Shown here piece after piece: positions 54,833 through 64,000 of a DNA stretch of 64,000 nucleotides. Position 1 is the stretch's first letter, and every line of letters starts with the position of its first letter. The translations under genes were made by a program, and so were the position numbers. Location: NCBI RefSeq assembly GCF_003610915.1, contig NZ_NSDJ01000001.1, positions 3,596,001-3,660,000 of the forward strand. The letters are read 5' to 3'. The notes below the pieces were generated by a model that worked only from the letters and a program-made list of their open reading frames with translations, searched no databases and had not been told where the DNA came from. This stretch comes from Rahnella variigena (GTDB lineage Bacteria; Pseudomonadota; Gammaproteobacteria; Enterobacterales; Enterobacteriaceae).

Positions 54833-55462
54833 TTAGTGCGTCATCGGATACTTTTCTTGCTGATGGTTGAACCAGTGAGTTAAAAACTCTCTCGACGCCG
54901 TCGGCAAGGCCGCTTCATGAAAACCTAAAATTGCGCCTTCCAGTGCCATCAGCAAATTAATGCCCAAATTCTTTTTTTTTATTGCACACAATTTCAGGTA
55001 TGCCCCGCACGCACCTTGCATCCGAAGGTCCCCCGAATTCTCGATACCGACTTGCCACAGCATCCGCTCAAGAGCCAGCGAGAGATTAGGTAAGTCTTTC
55101 AAACGTGATGCTTCACTGTTTTTCTTTGCTTCAATTTCACGACGCATCCCTTTGATTGAAACTCTCGCCAGTCTCAGCAAAATGTGGGGATCACTCCACT
55201 GCTCATGACTGACTTTGAAATAGCGTAAATGCACATCCATCCCGCGCTTGCGGTAGATCAGACGTTCCATTTTTTTCCGACAAAAATGACCTTCTGTATC
55301 ATCATTCGCCCTCAGGAATAATTCTCCGTCAGACACCAGACCAAACATGGCTCGATCGGCCGATAAACTGAATCCGCCAAACTGCGTTCGCGATCGTATA
55401 TTGCCCAGTGGGGCAAACAGTTCCAGACATTCAAGTACTCTTTTTTTTGATTTATTTATCAT
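54833..55462 (-). CDS. tfoX: Competence regulator Sxy/TfoX
   Basis: A 209-residue TfoX: N-terminal domain (LFAPLGNIRSRTQFGGFSLSADRAMFGLV) and C-terminal helix-hairpin domain (LKDLPNLSLALERMLWQVGI). With CRP it activates competence genes at CRP-S sites. ATG at 55462 follows AAGGATAACGCA. Convergent with yccS, divergent from sulA, as in E. coli. Confidence 0.93.
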   Translation of the reverse strand: MINKSKKRVLECLELFAPLGNIRSRTQFGGFSLSADRAMFGLVSDGELFLRANDDTEGHFCRKKMERLIYRKRGMDVHLRYFKVSHEQWSDPHILLRLARVSIKGMRREIEAKKNSEASRLKDLPNLSLALERMLWQVGIENSGDLRMQGACGAYLKLCAIKKKNLGINLLMALEGAILGFHEAALPTASREFLTHWFNHQQEKYPMTH

Positions 55463-55638
55463 TGCGTTATCCTTTTCACATTCATTCCTGACTTCCAATT
55501 TGAATTACCAGAACCGCTAAATGCAAAATACGCAATGTCGTGAGTGGCAACAAACATAAAATGCAGTTGCAGTGTATTGCCTTCAATATTTGCGAGATGT
55601 CTTGGAAAAATTGGGTTGATCTTTGCTCATCGCCAGAG

Positions 55639-55658
55639 TACTGTACATCCATACAGTA
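55639..55658. promoter_or_regulatory. LexA (SOS) box of sulA
   Basis: TACTGTACATCCATACAGTA: consensus CTGT-N8-ACAG with both flanking TA pairs, 21 bases before the sulA start. Strong LexA site. Confidence 0.92.
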
Positions 55659-55678
55659 ACTCACTGGGGTACATCTCT

Positions 55679-56185
55679 ATGCGAACTCAACACCATACAA
55701 ATCATCATTTTAGTCAGCTTGCTTTGCCCGTTTCCCGTGCACAGGTAAATACGTCTGCATCCTTGAATAATGGTCTGATCACTGAGTTCGTCTATAGTGC
55801 GAGCCAACCTGCTTTTGCTCAGTTACTGCTGCCCCTGCTGCAACATCTCGGCATGCAATCACGCTGGTTGTTGTGGCTGACACCACAACAAAAATTGAGC
55901 CGCCACTGGTTATCAGAGTCCGGGCTACCGGTGGATAAAATGGTGCAGGTGAATCAGATCACTGCGATGTCTACTGTCGATGCCATGGAAAAAGCATTGC
56001 AAACGGGTAACTACAGTGTCGTGCTTGGATGGTTGCCAGATTTGAATGATGCAGAGAGGGAAAGATTACAAATTGCTGCCCGTCAGGGGGGAGCTTACGG
56101 CTTCATCATGAAGCCAACAAATGAACAGAATTCAGCTAGTGGACATCACTCAACAGTAAAAATTCACTCTTCTGTGTACCATTAG
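55679..56185 (+). CDS. sulA: SOS cell-division inhibitor SulA
   Basis: A 168-residue SulA, standard length. GLITEFVYSASQPAFAQLLLPLLQHL and WLLWLTPQQKLSRHWL are the family core. It binds FtsZ and stops ring assembly during DNA damage, and is degraded by Lon through its C-terminal end (the terminal SSVYH resembles the known ...HY degron area). The ATG at 55679 lies after the LexA box; longer upstream frames cross it and are not real. Confidence 0.94.
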   Translation: MRTQHHTNHHFSQLALPVSRAQVNTSASLNNGLITEFVYSASQPAFAQLLLPLLQHLGMQSRWLLWLTPQQKLSRHWLSESGLPVDKMVQVNQITAMSTVDAMEKALQTGNYSVVLGWLPDLNDAERERLQIAARQGGAYGFIMKPTNEQNSASGHHSTVKIHSSVYH

Positions 56186-56542
56186 TTCAAAATAGGAATG
56201 TTCCTACGAAAATAATGGGGAACTTAGTGATTTGTGCTGCGAAAGCTCCGGAACCCAGTAAAAACGGGCTTCCTGAATGTAGATTGTCTTCGAAAATTGT
56301 CAGTAATTGGTCAAAGCCGTTAAGAAATGTGTACGTTTTTCCCTTTTTTTCCACGGTGTTAACACATCAAGCTTGTAAGTTTCGCGCCACGTTGTAGACT
56401 TTACAACGCCAAGGTTGCTCAATAATGCCAACGTAAAGTGGCAAGTTCTGAAATGAAGCAATAATCTTGGCGTAAGGATTTTAACCAAGGGCTTAAAAAG
56501 CTTAAAGCTCAATTGCCTATTTGGATGATAACGAGGCGCAAA
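56186..56542 (+). promoter_or_regulatory. ompA promoter and long leader
   Basis: A 357-base gap without a gene. The last 23 bases (TTGGATGATAACGAGGCGCA then AAATG) match the end of the E. coli ompA leader, including the ribosome site GAGGCG that small RNAs target. A possible promoter is TTGTAA-N16-TAGACT at about 56370-56397. The upstream part looks AT-rich and structured; I see no other element. Confidence 0.55.
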
Positions 56543-57616
56543 ATGAAAAAGACAGCTATCGCATTAGCAGTGGCACTGGCAGGTTTCGCTACCGTAGCGC
56601 AAGCCGCCCCTAAAGATAACACCTGGTATACCGGTGGTAAATTGGGCTGGTCCCAATACCATGACACTGGTTTCGCAAATGCTTACGAAGGTATCGGCAA
56701 CGGCCCTACCCACGAGAGCCAACTGGGTGCAGGTGCGTTCTTGGGTTACCAAGCGAACCAATACCTGGGCTTTGAAATGGGATATGACTGGCTTGGCCGT
56801 ATGCCTTACAAAGGCAGCGTAAACAATGGCGCGTTCAAAGCACAAGGCGTTCAGCTGGCTGCTAAACTGAGCTACCCACTGACTGACGATCTGGACATCT
56901 ATACCCGTCTGGGTGGTATGGTTTGGCGTGCAGACGCTAAAGGTAACTTCGACAATGGCGCAGCTGGCCGCGTAAGCGATCACGACACCGGTGTTTCTCC
57001 ACTGGCAGCCGTTGGTCTTGAATACGCAGTGACCAAAAACTGGGCTACCCGTCTGGATTACCAGTGGGTTAACAACATCGGTGACGCTGCTACTGTTGGC
57101 GCACGTCCTGATAACGGCATGCTGGCTGTGGGTGTTTCTTACCGTTTCGGTCAAGAAGAAGCTGCTCCAGTTGTTGCTCCAGCACCAGCACCAGCTCCAG
57201 TTGTTGAGACTAAGAAATTCACTCTGAAATCTGACGTTCTCTTCAACTTCAACAAAGCAACTCTGAAACCAGAAGGCCAACAGGCTCTGGATCAGCTGTA
57301 CAGCCAGTTGAGCTCAATCGATCCTAAAGACGGTTCTGTTATCGTTCTGGGTTACACCGACCGTATCGGTTCAGAACAATACAACCAGAAACTGTCTGAG
57401 CAACGTGCTCAGAGCGTAGTAGATTACCTGGTATCTAAAGGTATCCCTGCTAACAAGATCTCTGCACAAGGCCAGGGTAAATCTAACCCAGTTACCGGTT
57501 CTACCTGTGACTCCGTTAAAGGCCGTGCTGCTCTGATCGACTGCCTGGCACCAGACCGTCGTGTAGAAATCGAAGTTAAAGGCTACAAAGATACTGTTAC
57601 TCAGCCACAGGCTTAA
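56543..57616 (+). CDS. ompA: Outer-membrane protein A
   Basis: A 357-residue OmpA: signal peptide [21 protein letters not shown] (cleaved after residue 21), eight-stranded barrel from [11 protein letters not shown] to about residue 195, a Pro-Ala linker ([11 protein letters not shown]), and a C-terminal OmpA-like peptidoglycan-binding domain ([30 protein letters not shown]) with the Cys pair in STCDS/LIDCLAP. Codons are strongly biased to those of highly expressed genes. Links the outer membrane to peptidoglycan. Confidence 0.97.
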   Translation: MKKTAIALAVALAGFATVAQAAPKDNTWYTGGKLGWSQYHDTGFANAYEGIGNGPTHESQLGAGAFLGYQANQYLGFEMGYDWLGRMPYKGSVNNGAFKAQGVQLAAKLSYPLTDDLDIYTRLGGMVWRADAKGNFDNGAAGRVSDHDTGVSPLAAVGLEYAVTKNWATRLDYQWVNNIGDAATVGARPDNGMLAVGVSYRFGQEEAAPVVAPAPAPAPVVETKKFTLKSDVLFNFNKATLKPEGQQALDQLYSQLSSIDPKDGSVIVLGYTDRIGSEQYNQKLSEQRAQSVVDYLVSKGIPANKISAQGQGKSNPVTGSTCDSVKGRAALIDCLAPDRRVEIEVKGYKDTVTQPQA

Positions 57617-57646
57617 TAACACTCTTTAGCTTTTGCTACAGATATC

Positions 57647-57674
57647 AAAAACCCCGCCTCGGCGGGGTTTTTTT
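57647..57674 (+). terminator. Intrinsic terminator of ompA
   Basis: AAAAACCCCGCC-TC-GGCGGGGTTTTTTT, a strong hairpin with T tract. Confidence 0.9.
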
Positions 57675-57753
57675 ATGTCTTCTTATGAAAAGTCAGGGAA
57701 ATGCCTTCTGATGAGAAAGTCTGTGAAGAATTCGGGGAAGGAAGAAGAGAGAC

Positions 57754-58212
57754 TCAGCTCTCTTTTTTACCGAGGATTTGTTCCAGATCTTCTTTAAGAG
57801 AAGACATCTGATTTGCGTACTTCTCTTTACGTTCCGCATCTTCAAGCAACTGAATGATCGTATCAGACAATGTTGCTCCGCGCCTTTGCGCCAGTCCAGC
57901 CAGTCGCTGCCAGACAAGAAATTCCAGGTCAATGGACTTCTTACGCGTATGCTGATGTTCAGCATTAAAATGACGCTTACGGCGGGCACGGATGGTTTGT
58001 TTTAGCCGATTCTCCAGAGACGGATTCATATTATTAACAATCCAATCCGTCACCTTAACAGGTTCGTTTTCCAGCCTGAGAAGTTGATTCACGGATTCTT
58101 CAGCAGCGCTGTTTTCCAAATGACGAGTAATCCGCTCACCTTCCCGGTGTTTTTTCACCAGATACTTCCATTTCCAACCGCTTTCGAGATTTTCCAGTTG
58201 CTGATATTTCAT
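57754..58212 (-). CDS. matP: Ter macrodomain organiser MatP
   Basis: A 152-residue MatP: N-terminal four-helix part ([26 protein letters not shown]), central ribbon-helix-helix ([16 protein letters not shown]) and C-terminal coiled coil ([17 protein letters not shown]). Binds matS sites and organises the replication terminus, and links it to the divisome through ZapB. The ATG at 58212 matches E. coli. I found no matS site in the window on reading, but did not search exhaustively. Confidence 0.95.
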   Translation of the reverse strand: MKYQQLENLESGWKWKYLVKKHREGERITRHLENSAAEESVNQLLRLENEPVKVTDWIVNNMNPSLENRLKQTIRARRKRHFNAEHQHTRKKSIDLEFLVWQRLAGLAQRRGATLSDTIIQLLEDAERKEKYANQMSSLKEDLEQILGKKES

Positions 58213-58421
58213 CGTGAACTCTTCGGTGACCACGTAACTTTACTAAGCATAACAGCTTTAATTCAATTTTCACCCCAAATAAACCCGCTTATTTTGCCTG
58301 TTTTTTAAGCACCCGTTCAGCAATGTGCACTAAGACCAATTGTGCTGCGACTCTGATTGTATGCAGCCGGATTTATTCTTGTATAATCGCTCTTTCCCTT
58401 TTATAGAAAACAGCTAACACA

Positions 58422-60188
58422 TTGACCAATAACCGACTTGACTGGCAGCTTTTACTGCCCGATACCGCGCCTTACGAGGCAATTTTTGCAACGGCTTCCC
58501 AGTTAGCCCCTGTCGATTTCGCAGGCACTCAGCCCCGGCTGGAAAATGGTTTAACGCTGTTTTGTCATCCCCGTTCCCGTGCGCGTTTTATGACGCTCAA
58601 AGCGCAGGAAAATCGCGAGTACTTGTCACGCATCGCTGATGTGGTCAGCAGCCTGCTGCCGGAACAAACTGAAGTTATTGGCAACCGCTATCATATTGAC
58701 GGTAATAAGGTGACGCTGCTGGCGGCTAAATCTTCAGAAGATACCTTTGCTGCAAGCTTTACCTGCCAGTACCGCGAATGGATTGAGCCGGAACAATTGT
58801 TTGGCTGTGTTCGCCTGTTTAAAGACCAGATTCAACTCGAACCGGGTCTGGTTCATCAGGTCAATGGCGGTGTTTTAGTGCTGTCTATCCGCACACTCAT
58901 CGCTCAGCCACTGATGTGGTTGCGACTTAAGCAAATGATCACTGAAGGCCAGTATCACTGGGTATCTCCGGATGAGACAAAACCGTTGCCAGTGACGGTG
59001 CCTCCGATGCCTCTGGATCTGCGTCTTATTCTGGTGGGCGATCGCTTGTCGCTGGGCGACCTCAGCGATATGGAACCGGAGCTGATTGATTCTGCCATCT
59101 ATGGCGAATTTGAAGCGGACCTGCCACTGACCGAAGAAAGTGACATGGAAACCTGGTGTGGTTACGTTAACACGCTGGCCGATGAGCTTGAGATCCCGCG
59201 TCTTGCTGCCGATGCCTGGCCTGAGTTTCTGAAAATTGCCATTCGCCACAGCACCGATCAGGGAAGCCTGACTCTCGATCCGGTCTGGCTGAATACTCAG
59301 CTCAGTGAAGCCGCGCTTTACAATGAAGACGAGTTGCTCAGTGCCAAATCTCTTGAAGCGGCCGCGAATGCACGTGCATGGCGCGAAAGCTACCTGCAGG
59401 AACGTATGCAGGACGAAATTGAGCTTGGGCAAATCCGTATTGAAACAGAAGGTGAAGTCGTCGGGCAGATTAACGGCCTTTCCGTTCTGGAATATCCGGG
59501 TCATCCGTGCGCTTTAGGTGAACCTTCACGTATTAGTTGTGTCGTACACACCGGCGACGGCGAATTTACCGACGTTGAACGCAAAGCTGAATTAGGCGGT
59601 AATCTGCATGCCAAAGGCATGATGATTATGCAGGCCTTTTTGATTTCCGAGTTAGAACTCGACCAGCCTCTGCCCTTCTCCGCTTCGATTGTGTTTGAGC
59701 AGTCTTACGGAGAAGTGGACGGCGACAGCGCATCCCTCGCTGAACTCTGCGCACTCATCAGTGCGTTGTCGATGCAGCCGATTAACCAGCAAATTGCGGT
59801 CACCGGCTCTGTCGATCAGTTTGGGAATGTGCAACCCATTGGTGGCGTGAATGAGAAAATCGAAGGTTTCTTCGAAGTTTGTCAGCGTCGCGGTTTGACC
59901 GGTAAGCAAGGGGTCATTCTGCCAACCAGCAACGTGCGTAATCTTTGCCTGCATCCGCAGGTTGTAGACGCCGTTCGCGAAGGCCAGTTTCACTTATGGG
60001 CAGTTGATAACGCAGCCGAAGCGCTGCCTATCCTGACCGGACTGATTTACACAAACGAAGAAGAAGCTGAAGAAGAGCGTCCGAGCCTGCTGGGATTGAT
60101 TCAGCAGCGTATTGCGCTGGTCACATCGCAAGGTGGCCCGCGCTACCCGTGGCCTCTTCGCTGGTTGAACTGGTTCAGCCGCAGCTGA
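58422..60188 (+). CDS. lonH: Lon-like protease LonH (YcbZ), no functional ATPase
   Basis: A 588-residue protein with a Lon-type protease domain at the C terminus: catalytic Ser436 in DGDSASLAEL and Lys479 in GGVNEKIEGF. The N-terminal part is a degenerate AAA-like region without a Walker A. Matches E. coli YcbZ throughout. The start appears to be TTG at 58422 with only a weak ribosome site. It may need a partner for substrate choice; physiological substrates are not known to me. Followed by fabA. Confidence 0.9.
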   Translation: MTNNRLDWQLLLPDTAPYEAIFATASQLAPVDFAGTQPRLENGLTLFCHPRSRARFMTLKAQENREYLSRIADVVSSLLPEQTEVIGNRYHIDGNKVTLLAAKSSEDTFAASFTCQYREWIEPEQLFGCVRLFKDQIQLEPGLVHQVNGGVLVLSIRTLIAQPLMWLRLKQMITEGQYHWVSPDETKPLPVTVPPMPLDLRLILVGDRLSLGDLSDMEPELIDSAIYGEFEADLPLTEESDMETWCGYVNTLADELEIPRLAADAWPEFLKIAIRHSTDQGSLTLDPVWLNTQLSEAALYNEDELLSAKSLEAAANARAWRESYLQERMQDEIELGQIRIETEGEVVGQINGLSVLEYPGHPCALGEPSRISCVVHTGDGEFTDVERKAELGGNLHAKGMMIMQAFLISELELDQPLPFSASIVFEQSYGEVDGDSASLAELCALISALSMQPINQQIAVTGSVDQFGNVQPIGGVNEKIEGFFEVCQRRGLTGKQGVILPTSNVRNLCLHPQVVDAVREGQFHLWAVDNAAEALPILTGLIYTNEEEAEEERPSLLGLIQQRIALVTSQGGPRYPWPLRWLNWFSRS

Positions 60189-60199
60189 TCGGAGTTGTT
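60183..60199. promoter_or_regulatory. FadR site of fabA
   Basis: AGCTGATCGGAGTTGTT, nearly the same as the FadR activator site of E. coli fabA. It overlaps the end of lonH. Confidence 0.7.
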
Positions 60200-60200
60200 C

Positions 60201-60218
60201 AGCTTACAGCTGTAAGCT
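60201..60218. promoter_or_regulatory. FabR operator of fabA
   Basis: AGCTTACAGCTGTAAGCT, a perfect 18-base palindrome in the position of the FabR repressor site, one base past the FadR site. Suggests balanced activation and repression of unsaturated fatty-acid synthesis. Confidence 0.65.
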
Positions 60219-60256
60219 AAGCTTCGCCCTTCATTAAAATAAGGCTTACATAGAAC

Positions 60257-60775
60257 ATGGTAGATAAACGCGATTCCTATACGAAAGAAGACCTCGTAGC
60301 TTCTGGCCGCAGTGAACTGTTTGGCGCTGGCGGTCCTCCATTACCATCAGGCAATATGCTGATGATGGATCGCATCGTTAAGATGCAAGAAGATGGCGGC
60401 ACCCATGGCAAAGGTTATGTTGAAGCTGAGTTAGATATCAATCCTGACCTGTGGTTCTTCGGCTGTCACTTTATTGGTGATCCGGTTATGCCAGGCTGTC
60501 TGGGTCTGGACGCAATGTGGCAGTTAGTCGGTTTCTATCTGGGCTGGCTCGGTGGCGAAGGCAAAGGCCGCGCACTGGGTGTAGGTGAAGTTAAATTCAC
60601 CGGTCAGGTGTTGCCAACTGCAAAACTGGTTACCTACCGCCTGAATTTCAAACGTGTTATCAACCGTAAACTGATCATGGGCGTCGCTGATGGTGAAGTT
60701 CTGGTTGATGGTGTGGTGATTTACACCGCAACTGACCTGAAAGTTGGTCTGTTCAAAGACGCCGCTGCTTTCTAA
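60257..60775 (+). CDS. fabA: 3-hydroxydecanoyl-ACP dehydratase/isomerase
   Basis: A 172-residue hot-dog-fold enzyme, E. coli length. Catalytic His71 in [12 protein letters not shown] and Asp85 in LGLDAMWQ (counting the initiator Met). Dehydrates 3-hydroxydecanoyl-ACP and isomerises the product to the cis-3 form, starting unsaturated fatty-acid synthesis. FadR and FabR sites lie upstream. Confidence 0.97.
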   Translation: MVDKRDSYTKEDLVASGRSELFGAGGPPLPSGNMLMMDRIVKMQEDGGTHGKGYVEAELDINPDLWFFGCHFIGDPVMPGCLGLDAMWQLVGFYLGWLGGEGKGRALGVGEVKFTGQVLPTAKLVTYRLNFKRVINRKLIMGVADGEVLVDGVVIYTATDLKVGLFKDAAAF

Positions 60776-60798
60776 GAAAGCGCATTGCTGAGTCTGAT

Positions 60799-60829
60799 AA
60801 AACGGTGAGCCTGATGGCTCGCCGTTTTT
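60799..60829 (+). terminator. Intrinsic terminator of fabA
   Basis: AACGGTGAGCC-TGAT-GGCTCGCCGTT followed by TTTT. Confidence 0.85.
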
Positions 60830-60879
60830 TATGCGCATTTTTCAGCGCAGATGATATTAATGATGTTTATTACAAACAA

Positions 60880-60903
60880 AAACCTCCGCGCGCAGCGGAG
60901 GTT
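60880..60903 (-). terminator. Intrinsic terminator of rmf
   Basis: Minus strand: AACCTCCGC-TGCG-GCGGAGGTT-like stem (60902-60881) followed by TTTGTTTG. Confidence 0.8.
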
Positions 60904-60929
60904 GTTCCTTATTCTGACAGGGGAGCCGC

Positions 60930-61097
60930 TTAAGCGGTAACGGCCCTGTCCTCCATGGCTTGTCGCCAACCCCCGAGCCAGTGTGATCGGGCATCTAATG
61001 ATTGGTACGGACAAATCTCTTTTGAGCGTCCGCCAATACCTGCTTGATATCCACGTGATTGTGCCCGTTCCAGGCGATCGCGTTTTTGTCTCTTCAT
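60930..61097 (-). CDS. rmf: Ribosome modulation factor
   Basis: A 55-residue basic protein, exactly E. coli Rmf length: MKRQKRDRLERAQSRGYQAG, then GRSKEICPYQSLDARSHWLGGWRQA. It joins 70S ribosomes into inactive 100S dimers in stationary phase. A ribosome site (AGGC region) precedes the ATG at 61097. A 94-residue frame on the same strand overlaps it but is only a shadow. Upstream to 61290 I see only its promoter region. Confidence 0.95.
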   Translation of the reverse strand: MKRQKRDRLERAQSRGYQAGIGGRSKEICPYQSLDARSHWLGGWRQAMEDRAVTA

Positions 61098-61293
61098 GCC
61101 TTATATCCCTCATTATTCAGGTCAGGTGGAAAGAAAACAGTGGCCCGCTTCTGCGTCCACACCTAACAAATAGCTGCTATCGGCAGAGAGGTCAATGCGC
61201 AAAATTCACGCCAATGTCATATTTGTGAGTTATATTATTAGATTGGGCGCGAGATAATAGTGCTAATAAAATCCTCATCTGGCTGATCACCAT

Positions 61294-61338
61294 AAAAAAA
61301 TCCCGGTGTCTGAAAAGTCAGAAGCCGGGATTTTTTAC
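61294..61338. terminator. Bidirectional terminator pqiC/rmf
   Basis: AAAAAATCCCGG / CCGGGATTTTTT with a loop that includes CTGA-AAAG-TCAG; downstream of pqiC on the minus strand. Confidence 0.8.
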
Positions 61339-61372
61339 GTTTTACTTAAAAAATATTAAGCTTAAAAAATAG

Positions 61373-61942
61373 TCATCTTATTTGTGAGGCAATCTGGCCT
61401 GCTTCTTGCTGCCATCCGGCAGCCAGCGTTTTCACCAGCGCATCATAACCATCTTCGTTCTGTTTCAGGTTTAACGTAAAGTCGCGCTGGATCATCTGCC
61501 CGCTGCGGCTCAGCGTCCAGCTCCCGCTGATAACCACCGTGCCATCATAACGGCCGTGGAATGCGGTCACATTCACGTTCAGCACATCCTGATCATCCGA
61601 ACTGACAGCCTGGGTGGAAACCAGATACCCCGGCAAGTCACGGCGCAGGTATGTCACCAGTGATTGTTGAAGTTGCTGATCCAGCGGGCTGGCCCAGAGA
61701 TTATTCTGGGTCAGCGTGTACTGCACATCATTGGTCTGATAAACCAGTCCGTTACCTGACAAGTAATCAGCCACACTAACCCTTTCCACCCACAGATGGC
61801 GTTGGGTAGTCATGCCTGATGACATTGCGCTGCCCGTTGCCGGGGCGCTGTTGAGCACCGGCAACTGGTAGTAAGTTTTCTGATCACTGCTGCTACAGGC
61901 AGTCAGGAATAATGCTAAGACGACAGGTATCCATTTCATCAT
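61373..61942 (-). CDS. pqiC: Intermembrane transport lipoprotein PqiC
   Basis: A 189-residue lipoprotein (lipobox LTAC, acylated Cys16) of the DUF330/ABC_trans_aux family. In the Pqi system it joins the PqiB needle to the outer membrane. Starts on the last base of pqiB (TAATGATG); the second ATG is equally possible. Confidence 0.92.
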   Translation of the reverse strand: MMKWIPVVLALFLTACSSSDQKTYYQLPVLNSAPATGSAMSSGMTTQRHLWVERVSVADYLSGNGLVYQTNDVQYTLTQNNLWASPLDQQLQQSLVTYLRRDLPGYLVSTQAVSSDDQDVLNVNVTAFHGRYDGTVVISGSWTLSRSGQMIQRDFTLNLKQNEDGYDALVKTLAAGWQQEAGQIASQIR

Positions 61943-63579
61943 TATTTGGCCTTCTTCGGCTGAGGATCATCTTGCCCTGGGGCGGCGAAAATCAGTGCAT
62001 TACTTTTCTGGTTAAGCGTTTTCAATACCGGTTGCAGTTCACGCAGGGTCTTATCCAGACTTTGCATGTCATTCACCATATGTCCGTATGCCGGAGAACC
62101 AGGCTGGAAGCCTTTCAGGCTGCGGTTAAGCTGAATCAACGTCTGCTGCATATCCTGTGGCAGGTTTTTCATTTCCTTGCTGCTGACAATGGCATTCAGG
62201 GACTCTATGGTCCTCTGCGTCGCTTTCATCGTCCTCTGACTTTCCGCCAGTGTGCTGGTGGCTTCACGCATCATCGGTTCGATCGGCAGATTGTTGATCT
62301 TATCGAGCGTGGTCATCAGTTTCTGTTGGATCTGCGCAAACCCGCCGCTCACCGTCGGCAACAGTTTTTGCCCGTCTATTTCCAGCGGCCCTTTCCACGG
62401 TTTCTCATTCGGATAGAAATCCAGATCAATATACATCGCCCCCGTTAGCAGGTTGGCTGATTTCATCGAAGCACGCAGACCATGAGCGATACCGTCACGG
62501 ATATGCTCTTCGATATTAAAGTTACTGCCCAGCAACTGAGCGAAGCGGTCTGGTTCAATGCGGATCAGCACCGGAATACGATAATCATCCGACATCTGCT
62601 GTTTCACCACATTCATCGGATATGGCACTTCGGCCACAGTCCCCAGACGGATGCCACGGAATTCAACAGGCGCGCCAGGTTGCAGGCCGCGAATAGAATC
62701 CGAGAAGAACATGACGTAATCCATGTGACGGGTATAAAGCGATTCCTGAATGCTTTTCTGATCGTCGAAAAGCTTATAACTGTCACCATCTTTGGCTTCG
62801 TTGCCCTGCATCCAGCCATTCGGAATGTCAAAGCTGACACCACCGCTAAATAACGTGGTCAGTGAACCCATTTCGACACGCATACCGGCGGCAGACATAT
62901 CGAAGTTCACGCCGCTGTCTTTCCAGAAACGAACGTTGTCAGTCACCAACGTGTCGTAAGGTGCCCGGATAAACAGCTGATATTTGATATTGCGCGCTTT
63001 CGGATCAAAGTGACTGGTTTCCACTGTACCGACCTGGAAACCTCTGAACAGCACCGGATCTCCCGGATTCAGCTGGCCTGAACGTTCACTTTCCAGACTC
63101 ACGCGGATACCTTTGGCATCAGGGGAAGCCAGCGGAGGTGAATCATCCAGTTTATATTCTGATTTTTCACCGCCTTTATTGCCCGGCTGCAACTGAATAT
63201 ACGCACCCGACAATAATGTGCCCAAACCGGAAATACCTTCACGTCCGATTTGCGGTTTTACCACCCAGAATACAGAGTCGTCACGGAGCATTTTTTCCAT
63301 GCCGGTATTCAGGCGCGCTTTAATAATGACCTGTTGCAGATCTTCACTCAGGGTCACGCTTTCCACTTTACCGACATCAACGTTACGGCTTTTGATGGTG
63401 GTCTTTCCGCCCTCAATGCCTTCAGCCGTGGTGGTGATCAATGTCACTTCCGGGCCCTGATGGCTGTAGTGGTAGAACAGTATCCAGGCGCCGATCAGTG
63501 CCGTAACAATCGGCACAATCCACACCGGCGACCAGCGTTTAATCTTTTCTACTTTGGCAGTTCCATCGTGCTCTGCCAT
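61942..63579 (-). CDS. pqiB: Intermembrane transport protein PqiB (MCE tunnel)
   Basis: A 545-residue protein: one N-terminal membrane helix (about 20-40), three MCE domains (starting near GPEVTLITTTAEGI, GIRVSLESERSGQL, and the GLQPGAPVEFRGIRLG region) and a C-terminal helical needle. Forms a periplasm-spanning lipid channel. The ATG at 63579 gives the E. coli-like start and lies 1 base after the pqiA stop; the ATG at 63594 is inside pqiA. Confidence 0.93.
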   Translation of the reverse strand: MAEHDGTAKVEKIKRWSPVWIVPIVTALIGAWILFYHYSHQGPEVTLITTTAEGIEGGKTTIKSRNVDVGKVESVTLSEDLQQVIIKARLNTGMEKMLRDDSVFWVVKPQIGREGISGLGTLLSGAYIQLQPGNKGGEKSEYKLDDSPPLASPDAKGIRVSLESERSGQLNPGDPVLFRGFQVGTVETSHFDPKARNIKYQLFIRAPYDTLVTDNVRFWKDSGVNFDMSAAGMRVEMGSLTTLFSGGVSFDIPNGWMQGNEAKDGDSYKLFDDQKSIQESLYTRHMDYVMFFSDSIRGLQPGAPVEFRGIRLGTVAEVPYPMNVVKQQMSDDYRIPVLIRIEPDRFAQLLGSNFNIEEHIRDGIAHGLRASMKSANLLTGAMYIDLDFYPNEKPWKGPLEIDGQKLLPTVSGGFAQIQQKLMTTLDKINNLPIEPMMREATSTLAESQRTMKATQRTIESLNAIVSSKEMKNLPQDMQQTLIQLNRSLKGFQPGSPAYGHMVNDMQSLDKTLRELQPVLKTLNQKSNALIFAAPGQDDPQPKKAK

Positions 63580-63580
63580 A

Positions 63581-64000
63581 TTATTTCCCGCCATCTTGTG
63601 GCTCCTTTGCAGACTTCATTACAGCGCGATCCCAAATGAGCCTTGGGTCAAACGTCATTGCAGCGAACATAGTGAGAATGACAACACTGGCAAAAAGCAG
63701 TGCGCCAATGTCCGGATAAATACTCATCAGTTGTCCCATCCTTACCAGAGCTGAAAGCACCGCAATAACGAACACGTCAATCATTGACCAGCGGCCAACA
63801 AATTCCACGACTTCATAAATCACGTGCAATCTTTCCCTGTCAATTTCCTTATTACTGTTTGCATCCCAGCATAACCAACCAATCGCAATCATTTTCAGCG
63901 TCGGCACCATGATACTGGCAATCAAAATCACCATAGCCACAGGATAAGAACCTTCACTCCACAGCAACACCACGCCAGCCATAATGGTGGATGGCATCGG
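63581..64000 (-). CDS. pqiA: Intermembrane transport protein PqiA, C-terminal part
   Basis: Partial: 139 codons up to the window edge. Two hydrophobic helices and a third near the end (WLCWDANSNKEIDRERLHVIYEVVEFVGRWSMIDVFV is the PqiA/YebS signature region). Integral inner-membrane partner of PqiB. The gene continues beyond the window, and pqiB follows in the same operon. Confidence 0.92.
   Translation of the reverse strand, partial: PMPSTIMAGVVLLWSEGSYPVAMVILIASIMVPTLKMIAIGWLCWDANSNKEIDRERLHVIYEVVEFVGRWSMIDVFVIAVLSALVRMGQLMSIYPDIGALLFASVVILTMFAAMTFDPRLIWDRAVMKSAKEPQDGGK

Noticed and set aside
55544..55678. 45-codon upstream extension of sulA
   Set aside because: It crosses the LexA box and promoter region; SulA family proteins begin at the later ATG.
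60829..61113. 94-codon frame on the minus strand downstream of fabA
   Set aside because: It is another frame of rmf, whose 55 codons match the family exactly.
1..64000. CRISPR array, prophage or insertion sequence
   Set aside because: No regularly spaced repeats, integrase or transposase seen on reading both strands.

Overview
The window is a stretch of enterobacterial chromosome. Core gene order (yccA-tusE-yccX-rlmI-hspQ-yccU-yccT-mgsA-helD-yccF-yccS-tfoX-sulA-ompA-matP-lonH-fabA-rmf-pqiCBA) and protein similarity match Enterobacterales. ERIC repeats, a dickeya-like gan locus and citrate lyase genes point to a Yersiniaceae-type organism (Rahnella or Serratia-like); that genus guess is inference from recall. 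I saw no phage, transposase, plasmid gene or CRISPR array.

Layout. 1-3.9 kb: 3' part of a citrate lyase operon (citD end, citE, citF, citX, citG). 4-4.5 kb: a DUF805 membrane protein. 4.5-16.1 kb: a complete galactan-use locus: repressor ganR, porin ganL, the ganE-F-G-A-B operon (binding protein, two permeases, secreted endogalactanase, beta-galactosidase), a lone PTS IIB gene, and the divergent ATPase gene ganK. It would import galactan fragments through GanL, cut them with GanA, take them up through GanEFGK and hydrolyse them with GanB. 16.1-19.4 kb: Fur-box-preceded siderophore-binding protein and CirA-type receptor. 19.5-25 kb: a 2-hydroxyacid dehydrogenase, tmaR, yeeA, a lone GT9 glycosyltransferase, sbcB.

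25.0-25.7 kb: a non-coding stretch that is almost entirely a nested, imperfect inverted repeat. 25.7-32 kb: putrescine use (puuP, puuA, puuD, puuR, puuB; no puuC or puuE here). 32-37.6 kb: unknown small protein, nhaP2, osmE, a Tat-signal cupin protein, a GNAT acetyltransferase and a chemoreceptor. 37.7-41.8 kb: an AfuABC/FbpABC-type ABC importer. 42-44 kb: divergent SDR and AraC-family genes. 44.0-44.4 kb: two tandem tRNA-Ser(UGA) genes.

44.8-64 kb: conserved core region listed above, with recognisable control sites: sigma-32 promoter before hspQ, LexA box before sulA, FadR and FabR sites before fabA. The best candidates for something undescribed are the inverted-repeat block at 25.0-25.6 kb, a coupled upstream ORF in the puuP leader, the lone IIB gene behind a terminator in the gan operon, and shared operator-like sequences of the gan locus.
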